Part shown: positions 28,348 through 33,289 of the stretch, piece by piece | Layout of the letters: every line of letters starts with the position of its first letter | Numbering within the stretch: position 1 is the first letter of the stretch | Source: Longimicrobiales bacterium | GTDB taxonomy: Bacteria > Gemmatimonadota > Gemmatimonadetes > Longimicrobiales > RSA9 | Length of the DNA: 33,289 bases | Direction of reading: 5' to 3' | Assembly: GCA_035764935.1 (NCBI GenBank) | Contig: DASTYK010000041.1 | Span: forward strand, 1 to 33,289 | Program-made: the position numbers and the translations under genes | The notes under the pieces: generated by a model | Databases searched by the model: none | What the model saw: the letters and a program-made list of their open reading frames with translations, nothing else | What the model was told of the DNA's origin: nothing

Positions 28348-29892
28348 ATGGCGGAGGGTGGCGGAGCGAACACGGGGGTGGATCTGCAGGACGGCGTACC
28401 GCTGGGCGCGCTGGCGGAGGGGGTCCCGCTGGCAGGGCACCTGGGCGAAGAGGCGATCCTGCTCGTGCGGCGGGGCGACACGGTGCATGCGATCGGCGCG
28501 ACGTGCACGCACTACGGCGGGCCGCTGGCGGAGGGGCTGATCGTCGGGGACACGGTGCGCTGTCCGTGGCACCACGCGTGTTTCTCGTTGCGGACGGGCG
28601 AGGCGCTCGGTGCGCCGGCGCTGAACCCGGTGGCGACCTGGACGGTCGAGGTGCGCGACGGCCGCGCCTTTGTCGGCGGCAGGCAGGAAGCAGCGCCGCT
28701 GTCGTCGCGGGGCCGCCGCTCGGACGTGCGCGGTCCCGTGGTGATCGTCGGCGCGGGGGCCGCGGGCAGTGCGGCGGCGGAGTGGCTGCGTCGCGAGGGG
28801 TTCGTCGGCGACATCGTGCTGGTGGACCCGGATCGTGACGCGCCGTACGATCGGCCGAACCTGTCCAAGGACTATCTGCAGGGGACAGCACCGGAGGAAT
28901 GGATCCCGCTCCGGCCTGCCGGCTTCTACGAGGAGCACCGGATCGAGCGCGTGAGCGATGCGGTAAGCCGCATCGACCGTGAGCGGCGAGTCGTACTGTT
29001 GCAGTCGGGTGTTTCCCTGCCCTACGCGGCGCTGCTGCTCGCAACCGGCTCGACGCCGCGGCGCCTGGACGTTCCTGGTGCGGACCGTGAGCACGTGCAC
29101 ACGCTGCGCTCGCTCGCGGACAGCCGCAGCATCATCGCGCGGGCCGAAAAGGTCGGCCGTGTGGTCATTGCGGGCGCCAGCTTCATCGGAATGGAAGTGG
29201 CGGCTTCGCTCCGGCAGCGCGGGCTGGACGTCTCCGTCGTCGCACCGGACCGGCTGCCCTTCGAGCGCACGCTGGGTGAGGAGCTGGGCAACCTTCTGCT
29301 CGATGTGCACCGCGGGCATGGTGTGCAGTTCCGGCTCGGCCGCACGATCGCGCGTATCGAGGATGCTTCGGTCGTGTTGAGCGACGGCGAGGAGCTGGGA
29401 GCGGAGCTGGTGATCGTGGGTGTGGGAGTGGATCCCGACGTGAGGCTTGCGACCGAGTCGGGCCTCGACGCAGACAACGGCGTTCTCGTGGACGAGTACC
29501 TGCGCACGTCGGATCCGCACATCTACGCGGCCGGCGACATCGCGCGCTGGCCGGATGCGCGCACCGGGCGTCGCATGCGGGTGGAGCACTGGGTCGTCGC
29601 GCAGCGGCAGGGTCAGGCGGCAGCGCGCAACATCCTGGGGCTGGCTCAGGCCTGGACGGATGTCCCGTTCTTCTGGACCACGCAGTTCGACGCCAGCGTG
29701 CGGTACGTGGGGCATGCGCCCGGCCTGGACGGTTTGCGTGTCGAGAGCACGTCGGACGGCGATGGCCGCGCGTTCCGCTACATCGAGGGGAACACGCTGC
29801 ATGCGCTCGCAACGGTCTCCCGTGACATGCTGAGCCTGGAAGTGGAAGCGGACATGGAGAGCGAGTCGCGAGCCGCGGCGGGTGCGCGATGA
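28348..29892 (+). CDS. Rieske [2Fe-2S]/FAD-dependent oxidoreductase (AIF-like ferredoxin reductase)
   Basis: The product has 514 residues. The N-terminal Rieske domain (about 12-112) has the complete cluster motif C53-T-H55 and C72-P-W-H75. It is fused to a pyridine nucleotide-disulfide oxidoreductase-type FAD module (about 128-430) with the FAD dinucleotide fold [10 protein letters not shown] (131-140), a second NAD(P)-binding fold with [11 protein letters not shown], and the FAD motif YAAGDIA. A reductase C-terminal domain follows. This layout is known from AIFL/AIFM3-type proteins and from ferredoxin reductases of oxygenase systems, so it probably moves electrons from NAD(P)H to an unknown partner in the cytoplasm. 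GGAGGTGAGG directly precedes ATG 28348, a very strong ribosome binding site. Its stop codon overlaps folE (ATGA). The operator and TTGACA box lie about 50 bp upstream. Confidence 0.9.
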   Translation: MAEGGGANTGVDLQDGVPLGALAEGVPLAGHLGEEAILLVRRGDTVHAIGATCTHYGGPLAEGLIVGDTVRCPWHHACFSLRTGEALGAPALNPVATWTVEVRDGRAFVGGRQEAAPLSSRGRRSDVRGPVVIVGAGAAGSAAAEWLRREGFVGDIVLVDPDRDAPYDRPNLSKDYLQGTAPEEWIPLRPAGFYEEHRIERVSDAVSRIDRERRVVLLQSGVSLPYAALLLATGSTPRRLDVPGADREHVHTLRSLADSRSIIARAEKVGRVVIAGASFIGMEVAASLRQRGLDVSVVAPDRLPFERTLGEELGNLLLDVHRGHGVQFRLGRTIARIEDASVVLSDGEELGAELVIVGVGVDPDVRLATESGLDADNGVLVDEYLRTSDPHIYAAGDIARWPDARTGRRMRVEHWVVAQRQGQAAARNILGLAQAWTDVPFFWTTQFDASVRYVGHAPGLDGLRVESTSDGDGRAFRYIEGNTLHALATVSRDMLSLEVEADMESESRAAAGAR

Positions 29893-30512
29893 GCGTCGAC
29901 GTCGTCGCCGCGCTGCGGCCGGGTGCGAATGGCACCGCGCCGGACGCGCCTGCGGACCGTACGCAGCGCGCCGCGGAGCTGATCCACGAGCTGCTCACGG
30001 TCCTGGGCGAGGATCCGGAACGCGAGGGGCTGCGCAGCACGCCGGAGCGTGCGGCGCGTGCACTGCAGTGGCTCACGCGCGGCTATGCGAGCTCGGCGGA
30101 AAAGGTCGTGGGCAGCGGCGTGTTCGAGGAGCGCCACGACTCGATGGTACTGGTCCGCAGCATCGAGCTGTACTCGCTGTGCGAGCATCACATGCTGCCG
30201 TTCTACGGGCAGGCACACGTCGCCTACATCCCGAACGGCCGGATCATCGGACTTTCCAAGCTGGCCCGGATCGTCGACGTGTTCGCGCGCAGGCTGCAGG
30301 TGCAGGAGCGGCTGACGGACCAGATCGCCGATGCACTGGAATCCGTGCTGCACCCGCGGGGCGTGGGTGTCATCATCGAGGCGCGCCACCTCTGCATGAT
30401 GATGCGGGGCGTGGAGAAGCAGAACTCGATGACGCTGACGAGCGCGCTGCGCGGCTCGTTTGCGGACTGCCAGATGACCCGCGACGAATTCCTCCGGCTG
30501 GCGACGCGGTAG
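29889..30512 (+). CDS. folE: GTP cyclohydrolase I
   Basis: The product has 207 residues, the normal FolE1 length. The enzyme converts GTP to 7,8-dihydroneopterin triphosphate, the first step toward tetrahydrofolate, and in some bacteria toward biopterin or deazapurines. The zinc ligands C98 and H101 (in SLCEHH) and C169 (in RHLCMMMRG) are present, as are the conserved GLSKLARIV and [10 protein letters not shown] segments. About 25 poorly conserved residues precede the catalytic domain. ATG 29889 overlaps the previous stop codon, so it is translationally coupled to the Rieske/FAD protein. Pairing folE with a Rieske reductase is unusual and could link pterin supply to an electron-transfer or stress response. 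Confidence 0.96.
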   Translation: MSVDVVAALRPGANGTAPDAPADRTQRAAELIHELLTVLGEDPEREGLRSTPERAARALQWLTRGYASSAEKVVGSGVFEERHDSMVLVRSIELYSLCEHHMLPFYGQAHVAYIPNGRIIGLSKLARIVDVFARRLQVQERLTDQIADALESVLHPRGVGVIIEARHLCMMMRGVEKQNSMTLTSALRGSFADCQMTRDEFLRLATR

Positions 30513-30614
30513 ACGGTCCGACAGGGTGTGTCCGGCATCGTGGATACTGGCGCCGACGGGGAGACGTTCGACGAGCCTGCCCTCCTGGACAGTGCGCCTC
30601 CTGCCGCCGGCTGT

Positions 30615-30620
30615 TAGTGT
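30615..30620 (+). promoter_or_regulatory. -10 box placed for a leaderless transcript
   Basis: TAGTGT fits the TANNNT pattern and ends six bases before the ATG at 30627. No Shine-Dalgarno sequence is present in between. This spacing is typical of leaderless mRNAs, where transcription begins at or next to the start codon. No -35 box at standard distance is evident. Confidence 0.4.
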
Positions 30621-30626
30621 CCATCC

Positions 30627-31598
30627 ATGAGCGAAGCCATTCGAACCCGGACACACTCCCCGCTGCTGCTGGCGGCCGCAGTGCTTGCGGGCTGTACGAC
30701 GCGCGCCCCCGCGGCGAGCCCTGCTGCCTACGAGCACGAGCTGCCGCCGTCGGCGATACCACACGCGTCGTGGGACGCTACGCCGCCGCTCGGTCATGCG
30801 GCCGACGCGACGCGGCGCAACCTGCGCGCGGGCGATGAGCTCGCCTTCCGCGACATGACGGTGAGTGTCCTGGCGACGAGCGTCGATTCCACGAGCGACT
30901 CGGATCCTGTTGACGTCGTGCGGCTGCGGCTGGCGCAGGACGGTGCCACCGAAGAGCGCACCGTTCACGAAGGTGCGGCGTTCAACTGGAACGGCTACCA
31001 CGTTGCGGTGGTCGCGGTCTACGGCCCGGGCGAGCTCGGTGCCGGCCTCGTCGCGCTCGAGCTAGCCACGCTGGCCTCGCTGCCCCCGGCGGTTGCGCAG
31101 TCCGCAGTCGCGGGCGGTGCCGAGCTGCGGTTGCGGATACCGCACCGCATCACGCACGTGACGCTGCACCACAGCGGCAGTGCCGAGCCACTGCGTCCGT
31201 CGGATGACCCCGTCGCGAAGCTGCGTGGCCTCCAGTCCTGGGGCGCCTCGGACCGCAACTGGTGGGACGTGCCGTATCATTTCCTGATCGACCTGTCGGG
31301 ACGCGTCTACGAGGGCCGCGACTGGCGCTACATGGGCGAGACCAACACCGACTACAACCCGGCGGGCCATTTCCTGATCAGCGTGATCGGCAACTACGGC
31401 CTGCAGGAGCCCACCAAGGCGCAGATCGAAGCGATCGCGGATCTCATGGCTTGGGCCGTGGAGCGTTTCGACGTGCCGCTCGACCGGATCGGCGGTCATT
31501 ACGATTACGCGCAGACGAGCTGTCCGGGCGAGCACCTGCGCGCACTGCTGGAGGACGGCACGTTCCGGAGGCTGGTAGAGGAGCGGCTGGGGTCCTGA
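30627..31598 (+). CDS. N-acetylmuramoyl-L-alanine amidase (Amidase_2/PGRP-type) lipoprotein
   Basis: The product has 323 residues with a lipobox LAGC (C23), so it is anchored in the envelope. Residues 60-155 form an unrecognised beta-rich domain. The Amidase_2 domain (about 170-312) has the likely zinc ligands H181 or H182 (TLHHSG), H291 (GGHYDY) and C299 (TSCPGEHL), with the DVPYHFLID strand between. It should cut the bond between muramic acid and the stem peptide, in cell-wall recycling or remodelling. The N-terminal domain may bind the wall or regulate the enzyme. ATG 30627 begins the lipoprotein signal and has no Shine-Dalgarno sequence; see the -10 box at 30615. Confidence 0.88.
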   Translation: MSEAIRTRTHSPLLLAAAVLAGCTTRAPAASPAAYEHELPPSAIPHASWDATPPLGHAADATRRNLRAGDELAFRDMTVSVLATSVDSTSDSDPVDVVRLRLAQDGATEERTVHEGAAFNWNGYHVAVVAVYGPGELGAGLVALELATLASLPPAVAQSAVAGGAELRLRIPHRITHVTLHHSGSAEPLRPSDDPVAKLRGLQSWGASDRNWWDVPYHFLIDLSGRVYEGRDWRYMGETNTDYNPAGHFLISVIGNYGLQEPTKAQIEAIADLMAWAVERFDVPLDRIGGHYDYAQTSCPGEHLRALLEDGTFRRLVEERLGS

Positions 31599-31659
31599 CG
31601 GGGCGCAGGTATTGCGTCGCGAGCGAGTGCAGCGACACACCCGCCTGACGGAGACGCAC

Positions 31660-32511
31660 GTGAAGCGCTGGAAGACGTTTGCCGGTGCCGCAGTGGGTAC
31701 GGTACTGGCCGGTGGTGCGGCTGCGGTGGGTGCCGGGCGTGCGGCCTGGTACCGTCAGACGGCACGTGCGCTCGCACGGCTGCGTGGCGCAGCGCATGCC
31801 GGCCCGCAACAACCGCCACTCACACACGAACAGCTCGATGCGCTGCCCGGACCCGTGGCGCGGTACCTGAAGATGGCGCTCCCGGACGGGCTCGAGCGGC
31901 CGGCCGTCGTGCGTGTGGTGTGGAGCGGCCACTTCCAGAGCCGGCCCGCGGGCGGGTGGGCGCCCTTCGACGCCGTGCAGACGTTCACGACGGTGCCGCC
32001 GGGGTTCGTGTGGGACGCATCGATCCGCATGCTGCCGCTGCTGCCCGTCCAGGTCCGCGACAGCTACATCGCGGGTGGCGCCACGATGAACGGGCGCATG
32101 GCCGGCATCCTGCCCGTGGTCAACGAATCCGGCAACGAGGAGCTCGCGCAGAGCGCGCTCACCCGCTGGCTCGGCGAATCCGCGTGGTTCCCGGCAGTGC
32201 TTGCGCGCGAGCCGGTCACGTGGGAAGCCGTGAGCGAGCACGTGGCCCGCGCCACGGTCACGGACGGCGCCGTGCAGGCATCCGCGGAATTCCATTTCAA
32301 TCCGACCGGTGAGATCAGCCGCTTGACCGCCGAGCGTCACCGCTCGGTGGACGGCAGGAACGTGCTGACGCCCTTCGAAGGCAGGTACTTCAGCTACATC
32401 CGCTGGAACAGGGTGATGGTGCCTGCGCGGGCGGAAGTCGCCTGGCTGCTCCCCGAGGGGCGCTACCCCTACTGGCGCGGCACGGTCGAGCGCATCGAAC
32501 ACGAGCAGTGA
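31660..32511 (+). CDS. DUF6920 (former DUF6544) family protein with N-terminal membrane segment
   Basis: The product has 283 residues. One Ala/Gly-rich hydrophobic segment at about 8-26 follows a basic start (VKRWK), suggesting membrane anchoring. The rest matches the DUF6920 pattern as I know it: a PVARYL segment near 70, a W-x-PF-x-A-x-Q-x-F-T region, PPGFVWDA, a V-RDSYI-x-G-G strand, WFP-x-x-L, WEAV, RATVTDG and the ending PYWRGTVERIEH. The function of the family is not established. GTG 31660 was chosen because GGAG lies 6 nt upstream and it opens the basic membrane anchor; a TTG at 31612 is in frame. Its stop overlaps the next start (GTGA). Confidence 0.72.
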   Translation: MKRWKTFAGAAVGTVLAGGAAAVGAGRAAWYRQTARALARLRGAAHAGPQQPPLTHEQLDALPGPVARYLKMALPDGLERPAVVRVVWSGHFQSRPAGGWAPFDAVQTFTTVPPGFVWDASIRMLPLLPVQVRDSYIAGGATMNGRMAGILPVVNESGNEELAQSALTRWLGESAWFPAVLAREPVTWEAVSEHVARATVTDGAVQASAEFHFNPTGEISRLTAERHRSVDGRNVLTPFEGRYFSYIRWNRVMVPARAEVAWLLPEGRYPYWRGTVERIEHEQ

Positions 32512-33038
32512 GCAGCAGGTTCGCGCTGACAGCCGACGACTGCGAGATCCTCGTCGTGCGTGAGCTGCGGCGCGCGGGGATCGAGCCATCCGGGCTGCGC
32601 CGCAGGAGGGGCTCGTACGAGCCGTCCAGCGACGGCTGGCGCTTCGAGCTCGCAGGTGCCCTCGAGGCCTACGGCCGCAGGTGGAGCGCGTGCGTGGCGT
32701 GTCGCAACATTGCGGGCCAACTCGGCACAGCCGACGTGGATGACGCACGCCTGCGTGCTGACCACGCGAATGCGCGCAGTGCGCTGCTGTTCACCACCGG
32801 CTCCTTCCAGGCGGACGCAATCGAGCGCGCCCACGAGCTGCGCGTGGCGCTGTTCGAGATCGTCGACGCACAACCCGCACTGCTTGCTGCCGGCCTGATC
32901 CAGCCGGGACCACTGCCCGCCTGGGTACCGGAGTTCACCGCGGAGCTGATCACGCACGACGATCGCGGCGTGCGACGTCGCCTGCTGGAAGCGAACGAGC
33001 CGGAAATGATCCTGCGGGAGCTGCGCCGGCTGCACTGA
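32508..33038 (+). CDS. Mrr-like restriction-endonuclease-fold protein with altered catalytic motif
   Basis: The product has 176 residues. The order of features recalls the Mrr_cat fold: an N-terminal helical DCEILVVRELRRAG, a core strand FELAGALEAYGRRWSACVACR (46-66), and the strand ARSALLFTTGSFQADAIERA (89-108) typical of Mrr-like domains. The position where active enzymes have QxK carries V-A-C-R (63-66), so nuclease activity is doubtful. Mrr proteins cut modified or foreign DNA; this one may instead bind nucleic acid or be inactive. It starts with GTG at 32508, overlapping the previous stop by 4 bp, so it is coupled to the DUF6920 gene. The fold assignment is by eye and unverified. Confidence 0.55.
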   Translation: MSSRFALTADDCEILVVRELRRAGIEPSGLRRRRGSYEPSSDGWRFELAGALEAYGRRWSACVACRNIAGQLGTADVDDARLRADHANARSALLFTTGSFQADAIERAHELRVALFEIVDAQPALLAAGLIQPGPLPAWVPEFTAELITHDDRGVRRRLLEANEPEMILRELRRLH

Positions 33039-33039
33039 C

Positions 33040-33066
33040 CCGGGAGTGCCGGCACGCGGCTCCCGG
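33040..33066. terminator. Hairpin between convergent genes
   Basis: CCGGGAG (33040-33046) pairs with CTCCCGG (33060-33066), enclosing the self-complementary TGCCGGCA. It lies directly after the Mrr-like stop codon and 14 bp before the end of the glycosyltransferase gene. There is no T run, so termination strength is uncertain. Confidence 0.5.
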
Positions 33067-33079
33067 AGATCCGATCCCC

Positions 33080-33289
33080 TTACGACGCCGGCTCGAGCTC
33101 CGCGATCCCCTCGACCGCACGTGTTTCACCGCTCGCGCGGATCCGTTTCCGCACTTCGACATTGCGGCGCATGATCTCCGGGTCGCGCCAGGGTCGCTCG
33201 TGGTGCAGGTGCAGCACGGGGGCGCGGTGCCGGATGCGCAGCGGCATCACGCCCAGATTCTCCAGCCGATCCCCCAGCGCAGCATCCTC
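33080..33289 (-). CDS. C-terminal end of a probable family 2 glycosyltransferase (partial)
   Basis: The last 69 codons of a minus-strand gene run in from the right edge and end with TAA at 33080. The sequence contains DRLENLGV followed by RIRHRAPVLHLHHERPWRDPE, which resembles the C-terminal part of GT2 glycosyltransferases (Glyco_transf_7C-like), where a His-rich H-x-HH-x-RP segment follows the catalytic core. The catalytic domain lies outside the window, so substrate and donor cannot be judged. The family assignment rests on this short segment alone. Confidence 0.6.
   Translation of the reverse strand, partial: EDAALGDRLENLGVMPLRIRHRAPVLHLHHERPWRDPEIMRRNVEVRKRIRASGETRAVEGIAELEPAS

Overview
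The window is GC-rich, tightly packed bacterial chromosome, probably from a member of the Gemmatimonadota or a close relative. That placement is an inference from gene content: a SusC/SusD pair and several proteins with carboxypeptidase-regulatory-like domains occur in a high-GC background, next to a secreted tricorn-type S41 protease, a large M14-like peptidase, WD40-like lipoproteins and a DUF6920 protein. No ribosomal RNA is present to settle it. Many products carry signal peptides or lipoboxes, so the window is mostly about the cell envelope and periplasm.

Layout, left to right. (1) 1-3300: a MarR-type regulator with a perfect palindromic operator and a leftward promoter; a secreted gamma-glutamyltransferase-family enzyme on the minus strand, overlapping the regulator tail to tail; a secreted cupin; tRNA-Pro(GGG) with a strong terminator. 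(2) 3357-6394: about 600 bp without a convincing gene, then an 813-residue multidomain protein with a TonB plug domain and no barrel. This part looks less GC-rich than its surroundings and may be acquired DNA next to the tRNA. (3) 6461-9176: an MFS exporter and a beta-propeller lipoprotein. (4) 14221-9232, minus strand: a SusC-SusD-small lipoprotein operon behind a near-consensus promoter. (5) 16040-14259, minus strand: an RnfD/NqrB-like membrane protein with an unusual C-terminal tail of four CX7C Sel1/HCP-like repeats. (6) 16212-28228: M14-like peptidase, a Spy/CpxP-like metal-binding protein (minus), MetE, a TonB-dependent receptor (minus), and a tricorn-like S41 protease. (7) 28274-30512: a Rieske/FAD oxidoreductase coupled by an ATGA overlap to folE, behind a TTTGTCAA-N8-TTGACAAA inverted repeat. 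(8) 30615-33289: an amidase lipoprotein that may be translated without a leader, a DUF6920 protein coupled to an Mrr-like protein, and the end of a family 2 glycosyltransferase.

Taken together, the products suggest a scavenging lifestyle. Secreted peptidases (GGT family, M14, S41) and two outer-membrane uptake systems (SusCD and the OMP_b-brl_3-type receptor) would release and import peptides or oligomers. The envelope proteins would handle metal or misfolding stress and wall turnover. Housekeeping functions are limited to MetE, FolE and the tRNA.

The least expected items are the RnfD-like/CX7C fusion, the plug-only multidomain protein, the operator-controlled Rieske-FAD/folE pair, and the DUF6920/Mrr-like pair. 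I saw no CRISPR array, transposase, integrase or intact prophage genes. All functional calls come from reading motifs and protein sequence by eye; no database search was run.
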